Both the position numbers and the translations under genes were made by a program. This document shows positions 42,798 to 53,632 of a stretch of DNA of 59,157 nucleotides, piece by piece. The notes below the pieces were generated by a model. That model worked only from the letters and a program-made list of their open reading frames with translations. It had not been told where the DNA came from and did not search any database. Position 1 is the first letter of the stretch; each line of letters begins with the position of its first letter. This DNA is from Nemertoderma westbladi (lineage: Eukaryota; Xenacoelomorpha; Nemertodermatida; Nemertodermatidae), in assembly GCA_032718475.1 (NCBI GenBank), contig JAUCBJ010002655.1, positions 1 to 59,157 of the forward strand. Direction: 5' to 3'.

Positions 42798-44210
42798 TTA
42801 AGAATGCTGTGCCGGCTTGTCGACAAAATTGCACCGCCACAACTCCCTATCACCCATGACATTTGCTAGATCATCCGCATCTTTAAGGCCAGTGTCCTTT
42901 AAGATGCGTCTCAAGAAAGTCATGGGCTGTCCACCATGCTTATTCACTCCATGAGGCTGCCAAAGTACAAGATTATGCACTGGCTGGTCCTCACGGCGAA
43001 AGCAATGTCCTGCAAAGCGGAGGCGATTTTGTTCTAGTGTCAAGCTTGGGGGAACCAATGAGACACCTCCAATGTTATATAGTGTCTGGTTGGAGATGTG
43101 TGCATTGTACTTGACACAATGAACCCGGCGTAGCATTCTTGTGAATGTGCCATCCAGAGATTTAGTGTCCTCAGCAGTTAGAGCCCAGCATGGACTCCCG
43201 TAGAGGAGTACTGGAACTACTGCTGCTCTAAATAATCGGACCTTAAGTTTCCGATTAATTCTCGGTGACTTCCAAATCCTGGAAAGCCTATTCAAGGCTG
43301 CCCATGCCTTTCCCTTACGTTTTCGAAGATCCTCACCTGACTTCCGGATCCATGATCCCAGGTAACAGAAGTCGTCCACATGCTCAAGCATACCATCCTT
43401 TGAGCTTATGCTCATCCGATCAGAGACTTGCTGAGGACTTTCAAAGTTAACTGTCAGAATTTTGGTCTTTCTGGAGTTAATAAAAAGACCAACACTAGAA
43501 GCAGCATGTTCTAATGAACTGAGGAGCCGTTGGGCTCCCTCTAATGATTCTGATAGTACTCCTAAGTCATCAGCAAAGTCTAGATCAGTTAGGTACTTGG
43601 CAGGATTTCCTCGACTTCTGGAGCCAGTAGGTGGAGTTATCATCACCCCATCATCATTATAATGATCTAAGGACATGCGTAGAACATAGTCAACCACAAT
43701 AATGAACAAGAATGGTGCAAGTGTGTCTCCTTGGAGGACGCCCCATAACACTTCAAATGGTTCTGTGTCACCGTCAACAGTAGACACAAATGTTGTCGAA
43801 CCATCGTATACTGATCTGATTGCTGCAATAATTTCATCAGGAATCCCATATAATGAAAGTATACTGAACATACGTGAGCGAGAGACTGAATCAAAGGCCT
43901 TGAAGAAGTCAACAAAGATAACAGCCAGATGCCTGTCTTTCTTTTTTGATAACTCTTCAATTATCCTTCTAAGTGCCAAAATGGGCTCCATGGTCCCACG
44001 ACCTTTACGGAACCCATTCTGATTTCCACGGAGCAGTCTCTCAATGGGATCCCTGATGCGATTTAATAGAATCCTATTGTATAGCTTTGCAGCAATCGAG
44101 ATCAATGAGATTCCCCGAAAAGAACCATAGAGTGTTAGGTTGCCCTTCTTGGGAACTGGCACCAACTTATTTGTTTTCATTTCTTGTGGGACTCTTGTTG
44201 TTCGGTACAT
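42798..44210 (-). pseudogene. RTE-type LINE reverse transcriptase (3' part of ORF)
   Basis: An open frame of 470 codons encodes RT motifs SFRGISLISIAAKLYNRILL, NQNGFRKGRGTMEPILALRR, IFVDFFKAFDSVSRSRMF, LWGVLQGDTLAPFLFIIVVD and the box LTDLDFADDLGVLSES, then a C-terminal region ending FRRILKDTGLKDADDLANVM and GDRELWRCNFVDKP. It is one frameshift away from the endonuclease ORF upstream: the linking residues are in another frame at 44167-44430. Length and one-ORF EN-RT layout fit the RTE clade. One lesion only, so the copy is young. Confidence 0.87.
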
Positions 44211-44428
44211 GTCTACTATGATGGGATAGATGAGCTTTACGATTGGTCTTAATGCTCTTTGCAGCAGCCTTCACTTCTGCAAAGGAGATATCGCCAATGG
44301 GAATATCTGGGAGTACAGACTCAGACACCTTTACTTCTATAAAGTTATCAGGCAATACCCTGTCATTATTGAGGAGCTTTTCAAAGTGGGCTTTCTAACC
44401 ATTGAGGCGATCGGCTGGTGATTCAGCC

Positions 44429-46057
44429 TTAACCTTGGTGGTTGGTCGGCTTTTCAGTAAGCAGATTGATCGATTTCCATGCCTGGGATGATTGCCTGCT
44501 GTCGTCAGCATCATTGATGGCATCAACCTGTTGGTTTATTAGCTCCTGTAGATTAGCAGAGTACTGCCTGTTCAGGGACCTAGATGCAGCCTTAACTACA
44601 TTCTTGGCCGCTGTAGTCTGTTTGAGTCGGGACTCTTTCTGCGCCTTATGAAGGTCATTTCGGCACTTCTGAATTTTGTTGTCAGTCCAGGGGGCCCTTT
44701 TCCTGTTTCGATGGTATACAGGAACTGTTTCTGCAGCTGCTAACTTAACTGCTTCTGTAAAGGCAGTATAGCCCTCACAGTGATCTGCCGCCTCAGAGGC
44801 AAGAGCCTCATACCTGTTGCTCAGCTGTAGTGTGAAGCTGGATCTCACACTTGGCTGTTGCAACAGAGAGGACCAGTCATGCCGCGGCAAGGCAGATTTC
44901 GTTGTTCTGCTAGCACGCAGACTAAGTCTTACCTTGGCCACAATAAGGCGGTGATCACTGGAGAAGGGTCGAAGTGTAAATGCATTACAGTCTTGTATAG
45001 AGCTCCTGTATTTCCTACGAAACAGAATATGGTCTATCTGGGACTTGTGACCACTGGGTCCACTATGAGTCCATAGCTTTCCAGTTCGCTTCTTGAACTG
45101 GGTTCCAGCGGAAAACAATCCATTTCCAGATATAAAATCCTGAAGATGGACAGAATTTCGGTTAACACTATTGCTATAGACCCAGGGCGATGTAGGTGAT
45201 TGATGCAGACTTGCATTAAAGTCTCCCAGGAATGTTAAGAATGCATGCTGATCCACTCCATCAGTAACTGCTTGTAGATTGTGGTAGAAATTTTCCACCT
45301 CCTCTACAGGGGCAACACTAGTTGGAGAGTAGCACACAATCAGAACCACCTTAGGAAACTTCTTAGCCAGTCTTCCAGAACATGAGAAGTGGCAACGGAT
45401 GATGCGGTTAGAGATTTGGTCTATTTTGTCCAATGCTGCATGTGCAGTTGGATTCATCAATAGACCAATTCCACCATTGCCACTATCATCTGCTGACGCG
45501 AGGGCGAGTCGCCAACCGCCCCCCATGTCCTTAATCAGAACCTCATCAGTCTGTCCAGTCTGCATTCGGTGCTCTTGAACACCCACTGCGCTAAGAGAAA
45601 GCTTATCTGCCAAGGCAGCCAGCTCACCTTGTCGCATTGGGGACCCGAGTGTTAGGGTGTTTACTGAGGCTAGTCTTGTGACTTGCCTCAGATTCACCAA
45701 TGGCTTTGTTGGTCGGGGTGGAAAATGAGAGTAGCCTCCAACTCCAGAATCCCTCTCCCCATCACAATCTGGCCTTCCTGGTGACCCAGGGTTTGGGCCA
45801 GAAAGGTCATCAGGAAAGGGACTCAAAGAATTATTGGCTGCTCTCTCTCCAGTAGGGGGTGAGACAGGCAGCCGGTCAGGAGTTAACTGACGCCTGTGAG
45901 GCCGATTGTGTCCGGTAATTCCACTGGCCTCTAGTGGCCGAACCTCCGCATTGCTAATGTAATCCATAGTGGGGGTTGGGGGGTGCTTTTTTGCCGAGTC
46001 AGCTCTCGGGGCAAATACCACACCCTGGTTTGCCATTCCACAGGGTGGGTGTCGCAA
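44429..46057 (-). CDS. RTE-type LINE endonuclease domain (5' part of ORF)
   Basis: The 542-codon frame starts with a Pro-rich, low-complexity leader of ~130 residues. An APE-type endonuclease follows: TRLASVNTLTLGSP, SAVGVQEHRMQTGQ, GNGGIGLLM, VVLIVCYSPTS, FLTFLGDFNASLHQ, SQIDHILFRRKYRSS and FSSDHRLIVAKV. A Lys/Arg-rich linker (RAPWTDNKIQKCRNDLHKAQ) leads toward the RT. The nicking activity would prime insertion at the target. The 5' untranslated part probably extends to about 46440. Confidence 0.87.
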   Translation of the reverse strand: MRHPPCGMANQGVVFAPRADSAKKHPPTPTMDYISNAEVRPLEASGITGHNRPHRRQLTPDRLPVSPPTGERAANNSLSPFPDDLSGPNPGSPGRPDCDGERDSGVGGYSHFPPRPTKPLVNLRQVTRLASVNTLTLGSPMRQGELAALADKLSLSAVGVQEHRMQTGQTDEVLIKDMGGGWRLALASADDSGNGGIGLLMNPTAHAALDKIDQISNRIIRCHFSCSGRLAKKFPKVVLIVCYSPTSVAPVEEVENFYHNLQAVTDGVDQHAFLTFLGDFNASLHQSPTSPWVYSNSVNRNSVHLQDFISGNGLFSAGTQFKKRTGKLWTHSGPSGHKSQIDHILFRRKYRSSIQDCNAFTLRPFSSDHRLIVAKVRLSLRASRTTKSALPRHDWSSLLQQPSVRSSFTLQLSNRYEALASEAADHCEGYTAFTEAVKLAAAETVPVYHRNRKRAPWTDNKIQKCRNDLHKAQKESRLKQTTAAKNVVKAASRSLNRQYSANLQELINQQVDAINDADDSRQSSQAWKSINLLTEKPTNHQG

Positions 46058-46684
46058 TGGAGTCAGATATGAGGCCCATCACCCATATCTACTCTGGCGC
46101 ACATGACCCACCATTGGCTGTTGCAGCTCATCTGCTGGGTCATGCCCTGTACCCTTGCTGCCAGGTGCAGGTCGCAGTGAAGTGCTCTCAGAGTGGACAT
46201 GAGAACACTCTGCTCCTGACCAGCCATTGGTAGATCACCATCTGCCTGGTCAGGCCATATACCCCTGCAGCCAAGTATATGGGTCCTTAATCCAGGACCA
46301 AGGGCGTCCTTATCCCAGAACGAAGGGGGTCCTAGTTACAGGACCAGATTTGCCCTAGTAAGAGGGTCTATGCAGCTACAGGTGGCACCTCCTTTATGCT
46401 GCATGGAGGTGGCAAGTTTTCTTGATCAATGACCTAGAATACCTGACCTGACCTAAAATACTGTACCAGAAACGGACGAGACACAGGAAATACATAATTT
46501 GTAAGTTTAAATACTTTATCGCAAGTTATAAAATTAACCAATAAATGAATTGTGTTTAAACATCATTTAATTCCTAATAAAAATAGTCTTAGTTTATATA
46601 AATCAATTAATGGTGCACAATTTCAGTACATTATATCCATAACGAAATCAGTTTATTTCATTTAGTAATAAGTGCTACAGTATA
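46058..46684. other. RTE LINE 5' region and AT-rich flank
   Basis: 46058-46440 (minus strand) precedes the LINE ORF and contains repeated CATATA/CCTGGTCA-type motifs; it is likely the 5' UTR or promoter. 46441-46684 is AT-rich with nothing recognised. Confidence 0.45.
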
Positions 46685-47197
46685 TAGGTAGGTGAGTCTG
46701 TCGGTAGGTCAGTTGGTCAGTTGGTCGTTCAGTCTATCGGTGGGTTAGTTGGTCAGTCAGTCGTTCAGTCTGTCGGTCGGTTGATTGGTCAGTAGGTCAG
46801 TTGGTTAGTCTGTCTGTCAGTCGGTTGGTCAGTCTGTCATTCAATCTGTCGGTCAGTTTGTTGGCTGGTTGGTTGGTCAGTTTGTGTGTGAGTCCGTCGG
46901 TCGGTTGGAAAATTTATCATTCAGTCTGTAGGTCAGTCTGTTGGTCGGTCGGTCAGTTGATGGATCGGTACGTCAGTTCGTTAGTCTGTCAGTCGGTCGG
47001 TTGGCTGGTCAGTCTGTCGGTCCGTCTCTCGGTCGGTTGGTCAGTATTTCGGTCAGTCTGTTGGTCGGTTGGTCAGTCTGTCAGTGGGTCAGTCGGTTGG
47101 TCAGTCATTCGCTCAGTCTGTCGGTCGATTGGTCAGCCTGTCGGTAAGTCTGTTGGTCGGTCGGTTGGTCAGACTGTCGGTGGGTCTGTCAGTGTGT
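46685..47197 (+). repeat. GTCN/GTTG tetranucleotide-type microsatellite
   Basis: About 510 bp of interspersed GGTC, AGTC, GGTT and TGTC quadruplets (GGTCAGTCTGTCGGTCGGTT) are kept in register. Open frames here (rich in Ser, Val, Leu, Gly, Arg) are produced by the repeat and are not genes. Confidence 0.92.
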
Positions 47198-47562
47198 ACC
47201 AAAAAAAAAATTGTAAAAAAAGGTTAATTAAGCAATATTATATTTTACAGTAATTATCCACAGTAACTTTTAGAGGCTGAAATGAAGGAAGTGAGAGGTG
47301 ATAACAAAATATTTCAATCCCGGTCCCTATTGGCTACCAATGTGAATTATCTACACGGCTATTGGTAGATGGAAGGAACCCTTGCAGTACAAAATAGTAA
47401 TGGCACTACATGCATCAAGTCAATACATGCTTACTCTCTTCAGCTGATTTTATTTTTATCCAATCATTGTGTGTGTGGCAAGGTAGCTTACAGAATCTTT
47501 GCTATTTTGGTGATTAATTCTTTAAATTAAACTGCACAATAATAGCTACACCCACGCATAAA
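47198..47562. other. Unannotated stretch
   Basis: No gene or repeat was recognised. Confidence 0.4.
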
Positions 47563-47840
47563 GGTTCCACCTTGGTGTAGTGGTTGCATTGAATTCACAT
47601 CTCCTGTAGGTCGTGGGTTCAATCCTCACATGGGCCAGGGCAGTTTTCGTTTCGGCACGAATGCTTTAAAGGGACCAGCCAGGGCGCATCTCTGCCTTGC
47701 ATCCTTAAGTGGTAGCTAAATGAGTACTGGAGTTTCCTCTGGGGAGTAAAGTTCTGGGGGGACCGCACTGGAAATAAGTCGGCAGACTTTGTGCGTAATC
47801 CCTGGCCTAGTGGCCGAAGAAAATTTACTTTTTTTGCATA
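47563..47840 (+). mobile_element. tRNA-derived SINE (family A), plus strand
   Basis: The head GGTTCCACCTTGGTGTAGTGG carries the A box and GGGTTCAATCC (47615-47625) the B box. The body has TTTTCGTTTCGGCACGAATG, CATCTCTGCCTTGCATCCTT and GTAGCTAAATGAGTACTGG, matching the minus-strand copy at 26705-26957 at many positions, and shares spacing with the SINE at 53366-53632. Confidence 0.85.
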
Positions 47841-48180
47841 TCCCACAACTTATTTTTGTATATTCACATTTATAAGTGCCAACATCGCATCCATGTGATG
47901 GATGCGATCTGCCATCCTCTGCCAGTCTCTGACAGTGTCAAAGGCAGTTTGGGTTGGGTTTATAAATACAGTTCAGGTAGACATTCCGCACATTAAATTT
48001 ATACAGAAATTTATACTGTCCTACTGATGGGATTCATATATACAAATTATAAATTCAGCCAGATATTTTATTAATATTGCCATTACTGTTTGCAATAGTT
48101 TTATACGAATATAATATATATTTTATACGCTTTTGTTGTGGATTGCTCATCGGCTTGTGGATTCAGACGAATAAAGGATA

Positions 48181-48516
48181 ATGAAACCAAAGGTATTATT
48201 CCCGAAATCGAAAGCATTATTCCCATGTGGAACTTGTTTACTAAATTGTGAAACAAATCAACCCGCTTTATTTTGCGATCAATGCAGGATATGGTTCCAT
48301 AAAGATTGTGAACAACTTAGTGAATCAACTATAGAAATGTTAAGTAGTCCAAATTTCGATAACATTGAGTACCTTTGTAGTCGGTGCGTAGTATTTCACG
48401 GGAAGTTTGATTTTATGGCATCGCTTAATCGCCTGGGAAAATCAATTATTAACGATAACCTCGATAAATCTATCGTAATGGAGGAGATATTTCTTCGCTC
48501 CAAAACAACAATAAAT
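48181..48516 (+). CDS. PHD-finger protein, predicted first coding exon
   Basis: An ATG at 48181 opens MKPKVLFPKSKALFPCGTCL. A PHD finger occupies residues ~15-65 (CGTCLLNCETNQ, ALFCDQCRIWFHKDCEQLSE, then YLCSRC), with C4HC3 spacing. After EEIFLRSKTTIN a strong donor AAT|GTAAGTATT lies at 48516/48517, leaving phase 0; the frame itself runs on to a stop at 48643 that would be intronic. PHD fingers bind histone tails in host proteins but also occur in LINE ORF1s and transposases, so this could be a host gene or an ORF1-like remnant. No downstream exon is identified. Confidence 0.6.
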
Positions 48517-48648
48517 GTAAGTATTATTGATATTTATGACACTTTCGTCAATCTTGCCAATTCTGGGCTGACCACGTACTGTATATTACTGTTGGTCATT
48601 GTTGACCATTTATTAGGTTATGTTATTACTATAAACATACAGTAGTGA

Positions 48649-50382
48649 CCCAGCAAAGACACATCCGGCTAATATCCGGATAATAGCCAGCTAAACCCCG
48701 CTACACCCCACTAGCTTGGTTTTTAGCGTTTTAATATTAATTATAGTATCCGGCAATTCGCTGGAGAAAATATCCACCAAATATCTGAAAAAATCGTTGA
48801 TTTAGCGTCACTTTAGCGTTTGAATAAATCGACCTAATAAATAGCGGGGTTTTAGCGTCAGTTTAGCATGTAGAGAAGCTAAAACTAGCTGAGAGTAGCG
48901 GGATTTTAGCACCAATTTAGTCGCTAAATATAGAAGTAAATAGCGGTGTTCTAGCGACTAAGGGATGGTGGGTGGAGACGTGGGGGGGGGGGGGGGGGGG
49001 GGGGGGTTGTACTTACACAAATCCCATCTCGTCTCATTGTTAAATTATTATGGATAGGACTAAATATAAACTTTGGTTGCCGTCAGCAACCACGACTTTC
49101 CCCACCCCCTCCCCCCCCCCCCTTTTCTGGATGGATGAGGCCATGTGTACAGTATTCCTCCATAACATATGTACAAACATACCCCAGGAAGCAGAAGACA
49201 TTCGCCAAAGATATTGAACATTGACATATGGTTACTTATTCAGTTTTCACCCATGATGTAATACTTAGCCAATTTGAAATTTTAAAATAATGTAATAATT
49301 TTAATCACTAGTTGAACGAAATTAAATATGAACCAACACATTCAATAATGATCGTTCACTTTTCATTCAGTTTTACTTCCATTTATTTATATCAACAATA
49401 CAGTACATTACCTAAAATATGAACGATCATGGCACGATGTTTTAATTTTTATGAACTTTCACAAGTTGACCATAATTAAAGCCATCCCAATGACGTTTTT
49501 GATAATTAAAATGATTTACAAATAAGCCTAACAACATTAAGCACTTCGCAATTATAACACTTTTGATATTGCCCCGGATACATAATACAGTAGAATAAAG
49601 ATAAAACAACAATTTAAATAATCTAATGACAACAAAACATAAATTCATGGATGGATACAATCGATATTAATTTATATTTAATATTAACTCTCATTCAATA
49701 TAATGCACTAAGAACTGGTTTGTGCAGATGAACATGGGAGGAGCTATACCTGGTGATGGTGGTCGACACTACCTCAATTTGTAGAAAACTGAAATTATTG
49801 GATAGATACTGTATATGGTTTCTTATCTTCGAAAAATCGATTAAAAACAGTTTACAATTTATTATTTTTAATAAATTCATAATTATGAATTATCTAATAT
49901 GGTTGTAAATAAGATCAAATATATAGATTTTAATAATCGAATTAATATTTTTTGATGATCGCTTAAAGTTAATATAGGATACTCCTAAGTCTTAATGCAT
50001 TATATATTCTCCTATTATACTCAATTACATCTCAGTTTGTATAGAGTATTGTAGATGTAGGGCCGTAGAGTGTAGGCATAGGGTAGATATGGTAGGCTAA
50101 CCACTCCAGCCCCCCCCCCCCCCCCTCCTCCCCTCCTCCCTCCACAGAGTATGCACAAGGAACGCCATGTGATTGGACAAAGCGAATTTTTGTTAACCTG
50201 GGCAGCTACAAATGCCGCTAAATCCACGCTAAAGTGCCGCTAAAGAACCGCTAAAAATCGGATAATTATCCCGCTAAAAACGCCGCGATCGCGGGGACCA
50301 CTTTTACGGCGATTATCCGGATATTAGCAGGATGGTACATCCCGCTATTAGCGTACTAATCGCTGGATATGTATTTGCTGGG
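48649..50382. mobile_element. Non-autonomous TIR element (CCCAGCAAA ends), ~1.73 kb
   Basis: Left CCCAGCAAAGACACATCCGG and right end (reverse complement CCCAGCAAATACATATCCAG) are inverted repeats, flanked by GA on each side. Both subterminal regions carry many (C/T)TTAGCG and ATCCGGATAAT motifs (48660-48970 and 50205-50340). It contains a 25-G run (48982-49006) and C runs at 49111-49122 and 50110-50125. No transposase frame. It lies in the presumed intron after the PHD exon. Confidence 0.75.
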
Positions 50383-50640
50383 GAAGCAATGGCAAAAAAG
50401 ACAAAATATCTGAAAGTTCAATGAAGGCTATTAATTGACTTAATTGCTCAAGTAGAGGTAGACTTAATTTACCGCTGGTAAATAGTATTACTTAATTTAC
50501 CGGTAAATTGTATTAGGCCTACTTAATTTACCGCAGCAATACTTTCACTATAAAATAACGTACACTGCTGTAACTAAAGGATGGTAGTACACTGCTATCT
50601 GAAACTGAAACAGAGTATGACCTTTGGATGTTGTGCTTCC
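50383..50640. other. Unannotated stretch
   Basis: Short repeats of TTAATTTACCG (four times, 50466-50535). No gene. Confidence 0.4.
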
Positions 50641-50998
50641 TGCATACTACTACTACTACCACTAGGATCGGCATGCTGCATTGCAGCTGCATTTTTAAGA
50701 ATGCTGTGCTGGCCTGTCGTCAAAATTGCGCCGCCACAACTCCCTGCTATCACCCATGACATTTGCTAGATCTTCAAGGCCAGTGTCATTTATGATGCGT
50801 CTCAAGAAAGTCGTGGGCTGTACACCATGGTTATTCACTCCCTGAGACTGCCAAAGCACACGATTATGCACTGGCTGGTCCTCACGGCGAAAGCAAAGTC
50901 ATGCAAAGCGGAGGCGGCTTTGTTCTAGTTTCAAGCTTGGGGGAACCAATGAGACACCTCCAATGTTATATAGTGTCTGTTTGTAGATGTAGTGTAAT
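50641..50998 (-). mobile_element. 5'-truncated RTE LINE tail
   Basis: Matches 42749-43095 with scattered differences (for example GTCGTGGGCTG against GTCATGGGCTG) and has the (TAG)n-type end at 50648-50667. The 5' truncation is at about 50998, where the inverted minisatellite region begins. Confidence 0.87.
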
Positions 50999-51009
50999 TG
51001 TATGTATTG

Positions 51010-51275
51010 TATGATGTAGAGTAATTAGATGCAGTGTGCAGTGTAGTCTTGTTCGTAAATAGATTGTGGTAATTAGACGCAGTATAGTGTTGTGGTAATT
51101 AGACACTTGCATACTGTATATTGTGGTAATTAGATGCCATTGTAAAATAATATTGTGGTAATTAGATGCAGTGTAGTCTTGTGGTAAATAGATTGTGGTA
51201 ATTAGACGCAGTACATAGTATAGTGTTGTGGTAATTAGACGCAGTATAGTGTGTTGTGGTAATTAGACGCAGCCC
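51010..51275 (-). repeat. Inverted block of the ATTACCACAA minisatellite
   Basis: TTGTGGTAATTAGA units with spacers such as TGCCATTGTAAAATAATA and CGCAGTATAGTG are the reverse complement of the array at 39842-41400, so the same family sits in opposite orientation 10 kb away, each time near an RTE LINE 3' end. Confidence 0.9.
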
Positions 51276-51947
51276 TGCTAACCACATATGAAGTAAAAAC
51301 ATTTGCAGATTGCTTGGTTTATGCTCAAAAACGTTTGTTGTTTGCAAATAACTTTTGCTGTCTACAGAGCGTAAATTTAATATGTTATTAAAATGTTATT
51401 CTAGCAACAATTTCAAACCTTTAATTGCTAATTTGCTATTGCAAAGTGCAAACATTTTTCAAACGTTTTGCAATTTCATAAAATTGAATAACCCTCCAAA
51501 ATAAAAATAAAACCGCCAATCATTTGAAATTTTTGTTTAGTCACTGCACTGCGCTGCACTGCTCCTTTAAACAGTTAAACAATGGACTGCACTACTGCAG
51601 TGTGCAGTGGCAGTACAGCCTGACAGATGTAATGCTATACTGCTGTACTGTATATCCTGACTGCCTGATATCAGTATAATATTGTCAAATCACAAATGTT
51701 GTTCGGTACCGTGTATGGGAACTGCTGTGGAGTGCTGTACTGCGCATGTACCGGTATGCCTGAACGTAGGCCTACTGAACCTACTCACTGACTGACTGAC
51801 GTACGTCAGTACGTAGGCTTATCAGCTTAATACAGCTTAATGCTAGATAGATGGGACTGCTGCACTGATAACTTTACCTGAATACTGGACTAGTGGTAAT
51901 TTGGCCTATTGTACTTTCGATCAAATTAACCACGGCTGAGGTATGAT
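51276..51947. other. Unannotated region before the second PHD ORF
   Basis: AT-rich with several GCAAA/TTTGC repeats (51300-51480) and CTGCACTG/CAGTGCAG motifs (51540-51650). No gene. It may hold the 5' region of the LINE that follows. Confidence 0.4.
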
Positions 51948-53157
51948 ATGAGTGTATCTTCTAGCATCGAAATAGTTACTGACTCTGGGGACGCCGACGC
52001 TGAGATATCAGCGTACTACAATCCCCCGATGAAAGCCTCAACTATTAAGAGGAAATCTCCCAAGAAGAAATCCAAACCAAAGGTGGCAGAACCTCCCTCT
52101 ACTACAACTGCCTCCGGCGCAGCGGCCCGGAAGGTCCTAGACAAATCCAGAGTTGACTCGGCAATGTCATCACGACGGATTTCTCAATCAACAATCCCAG
52201 TCACCCATTATCAACGTAGATCTGCAGCCCCTTGTCGCCCGTCCTCAAATACCAGTACTAATACGGATACCGGTAGCCGAAACCGGAACAATGGCACCCC
52301 GTTGAACTTACCGGAGAAACCCGGCACGTTGCCACGGGTTAGCTCAGGGGAGTGCGGCGTCTGCGATCTAACGGTACAGGACGAAGAGAATGGCATCACA
52401 TGCGATAGGTGTCTTCGCTGGTACTAGTGTTAGACCGGAGCTCCGGCTCCGGTCCGGATCCGGCCCGGAAAATGGTGCTCCGGTTCCGGTCCGGCTCCGG
52501 CTAAAATATGACCGGAGGACCGGAGCTCCAGTCAGCCAGTATAAAACTGTACATGACAGACAGAGACACACAATGCACAATCATTTGTCAACAGTCACAG
52601 TCATCTAGTCATGTAGTCCATCATACTGTCATAGTACAGCTACACTGCCAGGCCAGACTGCCTACTGCAGTACTGGCCTACCAGGCAGCCAGGTGCAAGG
52701 TGCCAGGCTGATGCTACAAAGTAGTGTACTGGTTTATGAGTAAAAACAAAGTGTAGAAGTTGGCTCACTAAATGTAGCTCAGTACCGGTAGCTGTGTAGT
52801 GCTGTACTGCTGTAGTGAACAGGTGGACTAACTGCAACATGCCAGGTCATATTACAGTACAGTCTGACAGTGGTACCGGTACCTGTCCTGTAGGTCATAC
52901 AGTCATACCCACGTTACCAGGCCTCAATATATATTTTTTAATTTTACTTACCCGGTCCGGCTCCGGTTCCGGCTCCGGTACTTTTGGAATTTACCCGGTC
53001 TGGTTCCGGCTCCGGCAAAAATCTGGCTCCGGTCTAACGCTAGCTGGTACCACACTCGGTGCGAGGATATATCAACGAGGGCGTATAACCTCTTGCAGGA
53101 AATCTTCGGCAAATACAACGAGAGTAATCAGGTCATGTGGTTTTGCTCCAAATGTAC
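51948..53157 (+). pseudogene. LINE ORF1 with PHD finger, split by a MITE
   Basis: An ATG at 51948 begins MSVSSSIEIVTDSGDADAEI; a Ser/Thr/Lys-rich region of about 120 residues follows. A PHD-type finger starts at SSGECGVCDLTVQD (about residue 132) with ITCDRCLRWY. It is interrupted at 52424 and resumes at 53051 with HTRCEDISTRAYNLLQEI and VMWFCSKCTS when the 618-bp MITE and one 8-bp duplication are removed. The frame ends about 53157. PHD-type ORF1s are known in CR1-like LINEs, where they may bind RNA or chromatin. Part of ORF1 and the endonuclease N-terminus are missing after it. Confidence 0.75.
52425..53042. mobile_element. hAT-type MITE, 618 bp
   Basis: Termini TAGTGTTAGACCGGAGC and (inverted) TAGCGTTAGACCGGAGC are flanked by an 8-bp duplication, GCTGGTAC, at 52417-52424 and 53043-53050. 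Eight-base duplications and TAGNG-type ends are diagnostic of the hAT superfamily. Subterminal CCGGCTCCGG-type repeats are dense at both ends. No transposase frame. Confidence 0.95.
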
Positions 53158-53158
53158 C

Positions 53159-53365
53159 AGCATTCCGAGCATGCTGAGGTAATAGGAATTGACTTATTAG
53201 GTTCTAATAAATCTAGAATCATATGTGGCTATAGACCACCTCCCAGACCGGACGTAGTTGATAACACAGCGATTTTATTGGAATCGCTGGCTTTTTTGTG
53301 CAATACATCACTCCCTTGTGTTTTAATTGGGGACTTTAATTATCCACTTTTTAATTGGTCTGAAT
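53159..53365 (+). pseudogene. CR1-like LINE endonuclease, middle part
   Basis: The frame from about 53137 gives IGIDLLGSNKSRIICGYRPP, then LPCVLIGDFNYPLFNW, the central strands of an APE endonuclease. The N-terminal catalytic part is missing because ORF1 sequence joins directly at about 53157. It is interrupted by a SINE at 53366 and continues after it. Confidence 0.82.
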
Positions 53366-53632
53366 AGCAGCAGCAGCAGCTTGGTCTAGTGGTGACATTA
53401 CTGTGCTTCCGATTAGGGAGCCCGGGTTCGATCCCTAGATGGGGCAGCACTGTTTGGGCACAGTGCTTTAAATGCTGCAGCCTAGCCCAACCCGGGCTTT
53501 CATCCTTCAGTGGTCGATAAATGGGAACCAAGGCAACTTGGGAAACAGAGTGGAAGGGTTTCCTGTGGAAGATCACCCATGGTGGTGAACAGGCATTCCC
53601 TGGCTTAACGAGCCTAAAAGATTCTCCCATTC
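53366..53632 (+). mobile_element. tRNA-derived SINE (family A relative) with 13-bp target duplication
   Basis: The A box TGGTCTAGTGG (53382-53392) and B box GGGTTCGATCC (53424-53434) form a tRNA-like head after (CAG)n. The body has GCACAGTGCTTTAAATGCTG and TCATCCTTCAGTGGTCGATA, sharing layout with the 47563 SINE. AATTGGTCTGAAT flanks it at 53353-53365 and 53633-53645. Confidence 0.93.

Noticed and set aside
46801-47253. 150-codon Ser/Val-rich frame
   Set aside because: It is produced entirely by the GTCN microsatellite.
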